This document shows positions 1 through 9,842 of a stretch of DNA of 64,000 nt, piece after piece; position 1 is the first letter of the stretch, and every line of letters starts with the position of its first letter. The notes beneath the pieces were generated by a model. The model did not search any database, was not told the origin of the DNA, and was given only the letters and a program-made list of their open reading frames with translations. A program made the position numbers and the translations under genes. The stretch spans positions 682,001 through 746,000 of the forward strand of contig CAVQCJ010000006.1 of NCBI GenBank assembly GCA_963711005.1. The letters run 5' to 3'. Origin of the DNA: CAVQCJ01 sp963711005. Lineage in GTDB: Bacteria; Actinomycetota; Actinomycetes; Prado026.

Positions 1-998
1 TCGGCCGGGTCGGCCAGCAGCCGGACGGCGTTCTCCGCGAGGTGGGCGCTGTCGCCCACCCGGAAGAGCCGGCCGGCGTGCCCGCGGTCGAGGACGCGGT
101 GGAAGGCGTCGATGTCGCTGGCCAGCACCGGGGTCCCCGCGGCCATCGCCTCGAGCAGGATGATCCCGAAGCTCTCGCCGCCGGTGTTCGGCGCGACGTA
201 CACGTCGACCGACCGGAGCATCGCGGCCTTGACCTCGTCGCTGACCAGCCCCAGGAAGTGCACCCGGTCGCGGACCGACCGGGGGATCTCCTTCTGGACC
301 TCGTCGATGTCGCCCGGGCCGGCGACCAGCAGCCGTACACCGGGGTGCTTGTCGGCGATCGCGGGCAGCGCCCCCAGCAGGACGTCGAGGCCCTTGCGCG
401 GTTCGTCGATGCGGCCCAGGAAGCCCACCGCGCCGCCCTCGCCCGGCCATCCGGGCAGCAGCGGGCCACCCTGGAACGAGCTCACCCGGACCCCGTTCGG
501 GATCAGGATCGCGTCCCCGCCGAGATGCTCGACCAGGGTCTCCCTGGCCCGCTCGCTCACCGCGATCCGGGCGCTGACCTTCTCCAGCGCCGTCTGCAGG
601 ATCCCGTACGCCGCGGTCATCGCCCTGGACCGCTCCATGGACGCGTGGAACGTGGCCACGATCGGCCCGATCGCCGCCCAGCACGCCAGCAGGCCCAGGC
701 TCGGCGACGCCGGCTCGTGCACGTGCAGGACGTCGAAGTCGCCGTCCCTGATCCACCGCCGCACCCGGGACGCGGAGAGCAGCCCGAACGAGAGCCGCGC
801 GACCGACCCGTTGTAGGGGACCGGGACCGCGCGACCGGCCGGCACGACGTACGAGGGCAGCGCGTCGTCCTCGTCGGCCGGGGCCAGCACCGACACCTCG
901 TGGCCGAGGCGGATCAGCTCCTCGGCCAGGTCGCGCACGTGCGCCTGTACGCCTCCGGGTACGTCGAAGGAGTACGGGCTGACGAGTCCGACCCTCAT
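1..998 (-). CDS. pimA: Phosphatidyl-myo-inositol mannosyltransferase PimA (partial, C-terminus off left edge)
   Basis: GT4-family glycosyltransferase that moves mannose from GDP-mannose to phosphatidylinositol at the inner membrane face, the first step of PIM synthesis. About 332 codons are visible and all are in frame. The N-terminus reads MRVGLVSPYSFDVPGGVQAH, the typical GT4 start with a glycine-rich loop. HVHEPASPS lies near residue 110, and GESFGIILLEAMAAGTPV is the donor-binding E-x7-E type motif. The ATG overlaps the patA stop (ATGA), so the two are translationally coupled. The family is usually about 375-385 aa, so roughly 45-50 residues are missing to the left. Confidence 0.92.
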   Translation of the reverse strand, partial: MRVGLVSPYSFDVPGGVQAHVRDLAEELIRLGHEVSVLAPADEDDALPSYVVPAGRAVPVPYNGSVARLSFGLLSASRVRRWIRDGDFDVLHVHEPASPSLGLLACWAAIGPIVATFHASMERSRAMTAAYGILQTALEKVSARIAVSERARETLVEHLGGDAILIPNGVRVSSFQGGPLLPGWPGEGGAVGFLGRIDEPRKGLDVLLGALPAIADKHPGVRLLVAGPGDIDEVQKEIPRSVRDRVHFLGLVSDEVKAAMLRSVDVYVAPNTGGESFGIILLEAMAAGTPVLASDIDAFHRVLDRGHAGRLFRVGDSAHLAENAVRLLADPA

Positions 999-1899
999 CG
1001 GCGCCCCGCCGGCAGGTCGGCCAGCCAGAGGCGCTGGAGCATGTGCCAGTCCTGCGGGGTGCTCGCTGATCCCCTGCTGGAACACGTCCGCGCACGCCTG
1101 CGTCATCACCGCCACCTTCTCGGCCCTGGTCCCGGTCGGCGGCACCGGGATCTCCTCGTGGATCCGCGTCCAGGACCTACGGTCCCCGAACCACAGCGTC
1201 GCAGGAAGCAACGGCGCGCCGGAGGCGATCGCGAGAGCCGCCGGGCCGGCCGGCATCTTGGCGGCCTCGCCGAAGAACGTGACCGGGACGCCGTTCTCGG
1301 TGAGGTCGCGGTCGCCGAGCAGGCAGATCAGCCCGCCGGCCCTGGCCCGCTCCAGCAGCGTGCGGAACGGCCCGCCCTCACCGGTCAGCGGCAGCACCTC
1401 CATGCCCAGCGACCGGCGGTAGCTCAGGAACCGCTCGTACAGGGACTCGGGCTCTGAGGCGTTCGGCGACGGTCGTGAACCGGCCGTGCGCCAGCGCCAG
1501 CCAGGCGCCGGCGTGGTCCCAGTTGCCCGAGTGCGCCAGCGTCATGATCGCGCCGCGGCCGCTCTCGACGCCTTGGACGATGTTCTCCTCGCCCACACAG
1601 GTGTGGCTGGCGACGATCTCCTCGTGCGTCAGGTCGGGCAGCCGGAACGCCTCGCACCAGTACCGCATGTACGACCGCATGGACTCGCGCGACAGCTCGC
1701 GCAGCTCGCGGGTGGAGGCGTCCGGGACGACCCGTCGCAGGTTCTTCTCGAGCTGCTGGACGGACTTGCCGTGCCGCAGCCAGGCCTGGTCGGCCAGGCC
1801 GCGGAAGGTGGCACCGGCCATCGGGGCCGGCATCCGGCGAAGCGCGCTCCACCCGGCGGCGAAGGCGAGGTCGCTGGCCTCCCCGCGCACGTCCCTCAC
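995..1899 (-). CDS. patA: Phosphatidylinositol mannoside acyltransferase PatA (two frameshifts)
   Basis: LpxL/HtrB-like acyltransferase that acylates the 6-position of the PIM mannose. The GTG start overlaps the pgsA stop (GTGA) and the stop overlaps pimA. The N-terminal half (RDVRGEASDLAFAAGW, then LAHSGNWDHAGAW with the catalytic H-x4-D) is in one frame. A one-base insertion near 1459 moves it to the frame of ESLYERFLSYRRSLGMEVLP, and an extra C in a C-run near 1051 moves it again before DWHMLQRLWLADLPAGRR. With both extra bases removed it gives about 300 aa, normal for the family. The frameshifts are probably sequence errors, since both neighbours in the pathway look functional. Confidence 0.85.
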
Positions 1900-2507
1900 G
1901 CAGCCACCGCCTGCCGGTGCACGTGCACCAGCCGCTGCACGACCGTGACCAGCGTCGCGGCGGCCAGCAGCGGTCAGGCCGGCGGCCTGGATCCACGGGG
2001 CGTGGAAGAGCCCGGCGAAGCCGGTCGCGACGAGCGCGACGACCAGCCGCTCGCTGCGCTCGGCGATGCCCACGTCGCAGGTCATGCCGAGGCCCTCGGC
2101 GCGGGCCTTGGCGTACGAGACGACCGCGCCGCCGATCAGGCAGACGGTCGTGACCCCGGCCAGCCAGGGCTGGTTCCCGCGGCCGACGAACCACCACAGC
2201 AGCGCGGTGAAGATCGCGGCGTCGCGCGACCCGGTCCAGGGTGGAGTCCAGGAAGGCCCCCCACGCGGCTCGACCGCCCGGAGAGGCGGGCCATGGTGCC
2301 GTCGAGCGTGTCGGAGAACACGAAGGCGGTGATCACCAGGGTGCCGACGAAGAACTCGCCCCGCGGGTAGAAGGCGAACGCCGCCGCGGTGACCCCGATG
2401 GTGCCGATCCAGGTGACCACGTCCGGACCGATGCCCATGGCCAGCAACAGGCGCGCCGGTGGGGTGAGCAGCCGGTTGAAGAAGGCCTTGGCGTACCGGG
2501 AGAGCAT
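1896..2507 (-). CDS. pgsA: Phosphatidylinositol phosphate synthase PgsA-type CDP-alcohol phosphatidyltransferase (frameshifted)
   Basis: Membrane enzyme joining CDP-diacylglycerol to inositol phosphate, which supplies the lipid for PimA. The start MLSRYAKAFFNRLLTPPARL and the segment FSDTLDGTMARLSGRSSRVG carry the CDP-alcohol signature (the D-G-x2-A-R part is clear). Three single-base insertions are inferred: in a six-G run near 2260, near 2227, and near 1970. They add up to +3, so the total length remains a multiple of three. The repaired protein continues AAIFTALLWWFVGRGNQPWL and ends VQRLVHVHRQAVAA, with several membrane helices, about 203 aa. Confidence 0.82.
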
Positions 2508-2636
2508 CGTCGGCTTTCTCGAGCGGTTCCGGGAGGCGGTCCTCGGGCGGCGGTCAGCCTACCCAGCCTTGTGCTCGTCCCTGGCGTCGGTGGAGGCTGA
2601 CCGCCACGGCGGCACTCGACGAGGAGGCGGTTGGCG

Positions 2637-4825
2637 ATGGCGAACAACCCGACAAGTGCTCCTGGCGGCCAGCCGGGTGGCCAGGGCAGGGCACCGGCGG
2701 CCGACCAGCCCGGCGCGATCCGCAACGTCGTCCTGGTCGGCCACACCGGAGCCGGCAAGACCACCCTGGCGGAGGCCCTGCTCGTGGCGACCGGGACGAT
2801 CTCCCGAGCCGGTCGCGTCGAGGACGGCACCACGGTGAGCGACTTCGACGAGGCCGAGCAGCGGCAGCAGCGCTCGATCTCGCTGGCGCTGGCGCCCTGC
2901 ACCTGGGACGGCGTCAAGATCAACCTCCTGGACGCACCCGGCTACGCCGACTTCGTGGGCGACCTGCGGGCCGGCCTGCGCGCCGCCGACGCCGCGCTGT
3001 TCGTGGTCTCCGCGGTGGACGGGGTGGACGGCTCGACCCGGCTGCTGTGGGAGGAGTGCGCCGCGGTCGGCATGCCCCGCGCGGTCGTCGTCACCAAGCT
3101 CGACCACGCGCGCGCGGACTTCGACGAGACCGTGGCGGTCTGCCAGCGGGTCTTCGGCGAGGGCGTGCTGCCGCTGTACCTGCCGATGGCCGCGGACGAC
3201 GGCACCGCCGCCGGGCTGATCGGGCTGCTGTCGCAGCGGGTCTTCGACTACTCGTCGGGCACCCGGACGGTGCGCGACCCGGACCCCGAGCACCTGCCGC
3301 TGATCGAGTCGGCCCGCAACGCCCTGATCGAGGGGATCATCGCCGAGTCCGAGGACGAGTCGCTGATGGACCGCTACCTCGAGGGCGAGGAGATCGAGGT
3401 CGCCACCCTGGTCGAGGACCTGGAGAAGGCGGTCGCGCGCGGCTCGTTCTACCCGGTGCTGGCCGCCGCCGCGCCACGACCGGGCTCGGCATGGCCGAGC
3501 TGCTCGAGGTCATCACCTCCGGCTTCCCGTCGCCGCTCGAGCACACCGTCCCGCCGGCCACCGACCCGGCCGGCAAGCCGCGCGGCCCGCTCACCTGCGA
3601 CCCGGCCGGCCCGCTGCTGGCCGAGGTGGTCAAGACGACCACCGACCCGTACGTCGGGCCGGATCAGCCTGGTCCGGGTGTTCTCCGGCACGCTGCGACC
3701 GGACACCGTCGTGCACGTGTCCGGCCACTTCGGCTCGTTCTTCGGCGAGTCGCGCGGGCACGAGGACCACGACGTCGACGAACGGATCGGCGCGCTGTCC
3801 TCTCCGCTGGGCAAGACCCAGCGGACGGTCGGCGAGGCGGCGGCCGGCGACATCGTCGCGATCGCCAAGCTGACCCGGGCGGAGACCGGCGACACGCTGT
3901 CCGCCAAGGAGGACCCGCTGCTGATGGAGCCGTGGGTGATGCCCGACCCGCTGCTGCCGGTCGCGATCACCGCGCACGCGAAGGCCGACGACGACAAGCT
4001 CGCCCAGGGCCTGCAGCGGCTGGTCGCGGAGGACCCGACGCTGCGGCTGGAGAACAACCCGGAGACCCACCAGCTGGTGCTGTGGACGATGGGCGAGGCG
4101 CACGTCGACGTCCTGCTCGACCGGCTCCGCAACCGGTACGGCGTCGCGGTCGACTCGGTGCCGCTGCGGGTGTCGCTGCGGGAGACGTTCGCGGCGCCGT
4201 CGAAGGGGCACGGGCGGCACGTCAAGCAGTCCGGCGGGCACGGGCAGTTCGCGGTCTGCGACATCGAGGTGGAGCCGCTGCCGCACGGGTCCGGGCTTCG
4301 AGTTCGTCGACAAGGTCGTCGGCGGCGCGGTGCCCCGTCAGTTCATCCCGTCGGTGGAGAAGGGCGTGCGCGCGCAGATGGACCGCGGGCGTGGCGGCCG
4401 GGTACCCGGTGATCGACCTGCGGGTCACGCTGGTGGACGGCAAGGCGCACAGCGTCGACTCCTCGGACATGGCGTTCCAGACGGCCGGCTCGCTGGCGCT
4501 CAAGGACGCCGCCCAGTCCGGCGCGATCCTCATGCTCGAGCCGGTCGACGAGGTGACGGTGCTGGTCGCGGACGAGTACGTCGGGGCCGTGATGAGCGAC
4601 CTGTCCGGACGGCGCGGCCGGGTCGGCGGCACCGAGCCGGTCGGCGCGGGCCGCACGCTGATCCGGGCCGAGGTGCCCGCCGTCGAGGTGACCCGCTACG
4701 CCGTCGACCTGCGCTCGCTGTCGCACGGCACGGCCACGTTCACCCGCTCGTACCTGCGCCACGACCCGATGCCCCCGCAGCTGGCCCAGAAGGTCCAGTC
4801 CGAGTCCACCGCCTCGCCACCCTGA
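2637..4825 (+). CDS. Elongation factor G-like GTPase (EF-G2/FusA2 type), frameshifted
   Basis: Paralogue of translation factor EF-G found in actinobacteria; its cellular role is not settled. The ATG at 2637 follows GAGGAGG at good spacing. G1 is GHTGAGKTT, G3 is DAPGYADF, G4 is TKLD; later domains include HVSGHFGSFFGESRGHEDHD and QSGGHGQFAVCDIEVEPL. The reading frame breaks about four times: one lost base (or two gained) near 3472, and one-base gains near 3660, 4295 and 4390. Joining the pieces gives an uninterrupted protein of about 729 aa ending AQKVQSESTASPP. It converges on the HIT gene. Repeated breaks in an otherwise well-conserved sequence point to sequence errors rather than decay. 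Confidence 0.82.
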
Positions 4826-4896
4826 CCCGACCCTGACCCCGGCGACCCTGGCCCCCGGCGACCCCGGCCCCCGGCCCCCGGCCCCCGGCGACCCCG

Positions 4897-4968
4897 GCCC
4901 CCGCGATCTTGAGAGATACAGGGCGCGGTATGGCGTGTCGCCTCTGAATCTCTCAAGATCGCGGGGGC
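4897..4968. terminator. Perfect 21-bp inverted repeat between convergent genes
   Basis: The left arm (4897-4917) contains GCGATCTTGAGAGAT; the right arm (4948-4968) is its exact complement; the loop is 30 nt. It lies between the stops of fusA2 (plus) and the HIT gene (minus), so a bidirectional terminator is the simplest role. It is preceded by a low-complexity tract of ccccgg/cgacccc units (4835-4900). No U-run follows on either strand. Confidence 0.6.
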
Positions 4969-4977
4969 GAGCGGGGG

Positions 4978-5488
4978 TCAGCGGGGCCAGGCGGCGGCGA
5001 GCAGCGCGCGCGTCTCGGACAGCAGCTGGGGCAGCACCCGGGTGTGGGCCACCACCGGCATGAAGTTCGCGTCGCCGCCCCAGCGCGGGACGACGTGCTG
5101 GTGCAGGTGCGCCGCGATCCCGGCGCCCGCGACCGGGCCCTGGTTGAGCCCGACGTTGAACCCGTGCGGCGCCGCCACCGCGCGCAGGGTGCGCATCGCG
5201 TCGGCCTGGAACGAGGCCGAGCTCGGCCCGCTCCCCGTCGGTCAGGTCGGTGTAGTCGGCCACGTGCCGGTACGGGCACAGCAGCAGGTGGCCGGCGTTG
5301 TACGGGTAGAGGTTGAGCACCGCGTAGACGAGCTCGCCGCGCGCGACGACCAGGCCGTCGTCGTCGGGTTCAGCCGGGGCCCGGCAGAACGGGCAGCCTT
5401 CGCCGGCCTCGGCGTCGTCCGGCTTGCCCTGCCCCTGGATGTACGCCATCCGGTGCGGCGTCCAGAGCCGGTCGAACGACTCGCTCAC
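4978..5488 (-). CDS. HIT-family protein (Ap4A phosphorylase-like), one frameshift
   Basis: Histidine-triad nucleotide hydrolase/phosphorylase. The triad HLHQHVVPRW is near the C-terminus, and a zinc-type CPFC pair (GEGCPFCRAP) is near residue 35. The GTG start overlaps the thrS stop (GTGA). One extra base near 5221 shifts the frame between ERAEL and SASFQADAMRTLRAV; without it the product is about 169 aa. In Mycobacterium tuberculosis the equivalent gene beside thrS and pgsA (Rv2613c) is an Ap4A phosphorylase, so position supports the same role here. Specificity is inferred. Confidence 0.8.
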
Positions 5489-7479
5489 ACCTGCACCCGG
5501 TCCCGGACGGCGGCCACGATCTCGGCCACCGCGTCCGCGACCGGGACACCGTTCTTCTGGCTGCCGTCGCGGTACCGGAACGACACCGCCCCGGCGCCCG
5601 CGTCCTCGTCGCCGGCGATGAGCATGAACGGGACCTTCTGCCGCTGGGCGGTACGGATCTTCTTCTGCATCCGCTCGTCCGAGGTGTCGACGTCGACCCG
5701 GATCCCCTCGGCCCGCAGCTGCGCGGCGACGCCCTCCAGGTACGGCACGTGCTGCTCGGCGATGGGGATCCCGACCACCTGCACCGGCGCCAGCCACGGC
5801 GGGAACGCGCCCGCGTAGTGCTCCAGGAGCACCGCGAAGAACCGTTCGATCGAGCCGAACAGGGCGCGGTGGATCATGATCGGCTGCTGGCGGGTGCCGT
5901 CCGCGGCCTGGTACTCCATCTCGAACCGCTGCGGCATCTGGAAGTCCACCTGGATGGTCGACAGCTGCCAGCTGCGCCCGATCGCGTCCTTCGCCTGCAC
6001 CGAGATCTTCGGTCCGTAGAACGCGCCGCCGCCCTCGTCGAGCACCAGCTCGAGGTTCTGCTTCTCCGCGGCCGCCCGCAGCGCCTCGGTGGCCTCGTCC
6101 CACTCCTGGACGCTGCCGACGACCTTCACCTCCGGACGGGTGGACAGCTCCAGGTAGAAGTCGTCCATGCCGTAGTCGCGCAGCAGGTCCAGCACGAACG
6201 TCAGCAGCGAGTCCAGCTCGCCCGGCATCTGCTCCTTCGTGCAGAAGATGTGCGCGTCGTCCTGGGTCATCCCGCGGACCCGGGTCAGCCCGTGCACGAC
6301 GCCCGACTTCTCGTAGCGGTACACGCTGCCGAACTCGAACGCCCGCAGCGGCAGCTCGCGGTAGGACCGCCCGCGCGCCTTGAACACCAGGATGTGGAAC
6401 GGGCAGTTCATCGGCTTGAGGTAGTACTTCTGCGCGGCCCGGCGCACGGTGCCGTCGTCGTCGACCTCCGCGTCCAGCTCCATCGGCGGGAACATTCCGT
6501 CCGCGTACCAGTCGAGGTGACCGGAGGTCTCGAAGAGGGCCGACTTGGTGATGTGCGGGGAGTACACGAACTCGTACCCGGCCTCCTCGTGCCGCTTCCT
6601 CGAGTAGTCCTCCATGGCGCGCCGGACGATCCCGCCCTTGGGGTGGAACACCGCGAGCCCGGAGCCGATCTCGTCCGGGAACGAGAACAGGTCCAGCTCG
6701 GCGCCCAGCTTGCGGTGGTCGCGCCGCTCCGCCTCCGCCAGGACGGCCAGGTGCTCCTTGAGCGCGTCCCTGGACTCCCAGGCGGTGCCGTAGACCCGCT
6801 GCAGCTGCGGGTTGTCCTCGCTCCCCCGCCAGTACGCGGCCGCGGTCCTGGTCAGCGTGAACGCCGGGATATGCCGGGTCGTCGGCACGTGCGGGCCGCG
6901 GCACAGGTCCCGCCAGACCCGCTCGCCGGTCTTCGCGTCCAGGTTGTCGTAGATGGTGAGCTCGGCGCCGCCCACCTCCGCTGACTCGGCCTCGTCCACC
7001 TGGCCGGGGCCCTTGAGCCCGATCAGCTCCAGCTTGTACGGCTCCGCCGCCAGCTCGGCCCGCGCGTCGTCCTCGCTGACCACCCGGCGGGAGAACTGCT
7101 GCCCCGCCTTGACGATCTCCTGCATGCGCTTCTCCAGCCGCGGCAGGTCGTCCGGATGCAACGGTGGGAGGTCGAAGTCGTAGTAGAAGCCGTTCTCGAT
7201 CGGCGGCCCGATGCCCAGCAGCGCCTGCGGGAACAGGTCCTGGACCGCCTGCGCGAGCACGTGCGCCGTCGAGTGGCGCAGCACCGAGCGGCCCTCCGGG
7301 GAGTCGACCTTCACGCCCTCGACGCGGGCGCCGTCAGTCAGCTCGGTGGCCAGGTCCACGAGGACTCCGTCGACCCGGGCCACGACCACCGACCGGTCGG
7401 ACCCGAACAGCTCGCCCGCCGTCGTGCCCGCCGGGACCGATCGCTCGACTCCTTCGACGGCGACGGTGACGTCGGACAC
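5485..7479 (-). CDS. thrS: Threonyl-tRNA synthetase
   Basis: Charges tRNA-Thr in the cytoplasm. An N-terminal TGS domain (SDVTVAVEGVERSVPAG) is followed by the editing domain with HSTAH near residue 70, the class II core (MNCPFHILVFKARGRSYREL, then RYEKSGVVHGLTRVRGMTQD) and a C-terminal anticodon domain (PVQVVGIPIAEQHV). I chose the GTG at 7479 because GAGGAG lies 5 nt upstream; an upstream in-frame ATG (7515) has no comparable site. About 664 aa, normal for bacterial ThrS. The frame is intact, unlike the neighbouring HIT and PIM genes. Confidence 0.96.
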   Translation of the reverse strand: MSDVTVAVEGVERSVPAGTTAGELFGSDRSVVVARVDGVLVDLATELTDGARVEGVKVDSPEGRSVLRHSTAHVLAQAVQDLFPQALLGIGPPIENGFYYDFDLPPLHPDDLPRLEKRMQEIVKAGQQFSRRVVSEDDARAELAAEPYKLELIGLKGPGQVDEAESAEVGGAELTIYDNLDAKTGERVWRDLCRGPHVPTTRHIPAFTLTRTAAAYWRGSEDNPQLQRVYGTAWESRDALKEHLAVLAEAERRDHRKLGAELDLFSFPDEIGSGLAVFHPKGGIVRRAMEDYSRKRHEEAGYEFVYSPHITKSALFETSGHLDWYADGMFPPMELDAEVDDDGTVRRAAQKYYLKPMNCPFHILVFKARGRSYRELPLRAFEFGSVYRYEKSGVVHGLTRVRGMTQDDAHIFCTKEQMPGELDSLLTFVLDLLRDYGMDDFYLELSTRPEVKVVGSVQEWDEATEALRAAAEKQNLELVLDEGGGAFYGPKISVQAKDAIGRSWQLSTIQVDFQMPQRFEMEYQAADGTRQQPIMIHRALFGSIERFFAVLLEHYAGAFPPWLAPVQVVGIPIAEQHVPYLEGVAAQLRAEGIRVDVDTSDERMQKKIRTAQRQKVPFMLIAGDEDAGAGAVSFRYRDGSQKNGVPVADAVAEIVAAVRDRVQV

Positions 7480-7593
7480 GTGAGCTCCTCGGGGCGCGGC
7501 GGCGGGCTCGCCCACCCTACCGAGGGCATCCCCGCACCGGCTCCGAGGTTTCGTCCGGCAGCGTCGGTCGGAGTCGGTCGGGTCAGGCGCGGG

Positions 7594-8850
7594 TCAGAGG
7601 ACCGAAACCCGCATCCGGTAGAAGCCGCCGCTCAGCGTCGTCGCGTAGATCTCGCCGGTCTCGCTGACCCCGAACGAGCTCACCTGGTCGAGCCGGACTG
7701 CCTGGAGCACGGCGGCGCCGGTGTAGCGGTAGACCCAGATCCGCCCGGTGATGTAGTCGCCGAACACGTACAGGCCGGTCATCGACGGGTAGAGCGAGCC
7801 GCGGTACACGAACCCGCCGATGATCGCCTCGGCGGTCGGGTGCGAGATCACTACGAGCGGGCTCCGGTAAGGCTGCCCGGCGATGCACCTCGACGCGATG
7901 TACGTGGCCAGGCCCTCCCGGCAGGACCAGCCCATGTTCAGCCAGCGGTAGCCGGACGCGACGACGTCGATCTCCTCGTACCGGTCCTGGCCGACGTCGC
8001 CGATGTAGACGAAGCCGGTCGCCGGGTCCACCGAGAACCGCCATGGGTTGCGCAGCCCGGACAGCCAGATCTCCCGCTTGTCCACGGTGCTGGTGGCGAA
8101 CTGGTTGCCCGGCGGGATGCAGTACGGCAGCGTGCCGCACACGTGCGACGGGTCGATCCGCAGGATCTTGCCGTTGAGCACCTTGAGGTTCTGCGAGTTG
8201 TTGAACGGGTCGCCGGCGCCGCCGCCGTCGCCGGTCCCGATGTACAGCAGCTTGTCCGGCCCGAACGCGAGCTGACCCGCGTTGTGGTTGCTGTACGTCG
8301 GGTGCGCGACCTGCAGGAGCAGCGCCCCCGGCGTGGTGATCGAGTTCGCCGCCGACGACGTGGCCGTGTACCTCCGCACCACCAGGGTCCCGTTGAGCGC
8401 GGTGTACGCGACGAAGACCTGCGGCGAGACGGTGAACCACGGCGGGAACGCGATGCTGAGCAGTCCGCGCTCGCCGATCGTCGACACCAGCGACGTGAGG
8501 TCCAGGTAGGGAGTCGGCAGCGTCGCGCCGTTCGCGTACACCCAGACCTTGCCCGACTTGGTGACGACGAAGAACCGGCCGCTGCCGTCGTGCGCGGAGG
8601 TGACCTGCACGGGCTGGGAGTAGCCGGACTTGACCAGAGCCCATCCCACGCTCACCGACGCCTCCGGCAAGGCGGCGCGCGCCGCGACGGAGGCCGCCGC
8701 CGACGACGAGCCGGCGCCGAGCGATCCGACCGTCACCAGGCACAGCAGGCCGACCAGCGCGGCGACCAGCCGGCGCGGACCTGGCGTGCGGGGCGAGCCG
8801 GGTCGATGAGGGGTCGAGGCCGCGGACGCGGTCGGGTCGGTCAGGCGCAC
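7594..8850 (-). CDS. Secreted PQQ-dependent sugar dehydrogenase-like beta-propeller (GSDH family)
   Basis: Soluble aldose/sorbosone dehydrogenase fold. The N-terminus has a basic stretch then hydrophobic RRLVAALVGLLCLVTVGSLG, a Sec-type signal. The family segments are SQPVQVTSAHDGSGRFFVV, GERGLLSIAFPP, FGPDKLLYIGTGDGGGAGDP, NGKILRIDP and LSGLRNPWRFSVDPATG. The GTG at 8850 has GGAGG 5 nt upstream and gives 418 aa; a further 32 upstream codons are open but lack a site. PQQ dependence is a family expectation; substrate unknown. It is divergent from the membrane protein at 8967. Confidence 0.88.
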   Translation of the reverse strand: MRLTDPTASAASTPHRPGSPRTPGPRRLVAALVGLLCLVTVGSLGAGSSSAAASVAARAALPEASVSVGWALVKSGYSQPVQVTSAHDGSGRFFVVTKSGKVWVYANGATLPTPYLDLTSLVSTIGERGLLSIAFPPWFTVSPQVFVAYTALNGTLVVRRYTATSSAANSITTPGALLLQVAHPTYSNHNAGQLAFGPDKLLYIGTGDGGGAGDPFNNSQNLKVLNGKILRIDPSHVCGTLPYCIPPGNQFATSTVDKREIWLSGLRNPWRFSVDPATGFVYIGDVGQDRYEEIDVVASGYRWLNMGWSCREGLATYIASRCIAGQPYRSPLVVISHPTAEAIIGGFVYRGSLYPSMTGLYVFGDYITGRIWVYRYTGAAVLQAVRLDQVSSFGVSETGEIYATTLSGGFYRMRVSVL

Positions 8851-8966
8851 GACGGCCTCCGGGGATTCTGCGCCGCTGGGCGGTCGCGACGGCTTCGTCG
8901 ACCCTAAGGTAAGCCCGAGCCCCCCGGTCGCCGCCGGACGGCGCACCCGGGGAGGAGGTCCCCTTC

Positions 8967-9797
8967 GTGGCCCGCGACCTCGACGTCATCGCCCGGGACG
9001 ACCGCATCCTGCCGCTGACCCGCGCCCTGTGCTGGGTCATCCCGCCGTTCCTCGTCGTCGCGTTCGTCGTGCTGTACCCGTGGCCGAGCGACACCGACCG
9101 CTGGTTCGCGTGGCGCATCCTGCCCACGATCACCCCGATGGTGCTCGGCTCGGCCTACCTCGGCGGCGCGTACTTCTTCATCCGCGCGATCGGTGCGACC
9201 GGCTGGCACACGGTGAAGGCCGGGTTCGTCCCGGTCGGCGTGTTCGCGTCGTTGATGGGGATCACGACCGTCCTGCACTGGGGCAAGTTCAACCACGGTC
9301 ACGTCGCCTTCTGGCTGTGGGTCCTGCTGTACTTCACGACCCCCTTCCTGGTCTTCTTCGTCTGGCTGCGCAACCGCCCCTATGACCTCCCGGTCGCCGC
9401 CGACGACCTGCTCCTGCCGCAGGCGGTCGCGCGGATCATCGGCGCGGTCGGCGTGCTCGCGGTCGTGACCGGGCTGTCCCTCTTCCTGTGGCCGGCCAAG
9501 GCGATCACGTACTGGCCGTGGCTGATCACCCCGCTCACCGCACGGGTGCTGGGCGCGATCTACTGCCTGGGGATCGCCGGCGTCGGCATGTTCTTCGACC
9601 GCCGGTGGAGCAGCGCCCGGCTGTCGTTCCAGGTCGCGGTCGCGATGCTCGTGCTGATCCTCGTGGCGGGTCTTCGTGCGCGCGCGCAGTTCGACCCGGG
9701 CAATGTCCTGACCTGGATGTTCCTGGGTGGCTTCGTCGCCGTGACGATCTGCGTGGCCGCTGTGTACTGGCGGATGGAGCGGCTCCGGGTCCGCTGA
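8967..9797 (+). CDS. Multi-pass membrane protein of unknown function
   Basis: 276 aa with about seven or eight hydrophobic segments, for example LCWVIPPFLVVAFVVLYPW near the N-terminus, then VPVGVFASLMGITTVL and the last at MFLGGFVAVTICVAAVYW. Charged residues lie between helices (RWFAWRILPTITPMV). I do not recognise the family and see no catalytic motif. The GTG start is preceded by GGAGGAGG. It stands alone: a sugar dehydrogenase diverges upstream and a hydrolase follows 45 bp downstream on the same strand. Confidence 0.8.
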   Translation: MARDLDVIARDDRILPLTRALCWVIPPFLVVAFVVLYPWPSDTDRWFAWRILPTITPMVLGSAYLGGAYFFIRAIGATGWHTVKAGFVPVGVFASLMGITTVLHWGKFNHGHVAFWLWVLLYFTTPFLVFFVWLRNRPYDLPVAADDLLLPQAVARIIGAVGVLAVVTGLSLFLWPAKAITYWPWLITPLTARVLGAIYCLGIAGVGMFFDRRWSSARLSFQVAVAMLVLILVAGLRARAQFDPGNVLTWMFLGGFVAVTICVAAVYWRMERLRVR

Positions 9798-9842
9798 CCG
9801 CGGCGTCTCGGCGCTGTCGGTGCCGGATGGTTGGGTCGGGGC

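Noticed and set aside
3465..4400. Programmed frameshifting in the EF-G-like gene
   Set aside because: Four shifts without slippery heptamers, and the same kind of errors in neighbouring unrelated genes, make errors likelier.
4343..6904. 853-aa minus ORF
   Set aside because: A shadow spanning fusA2, the intergenic repeat, HIT and thrS in wrong frames; only its HIT start portion is real.
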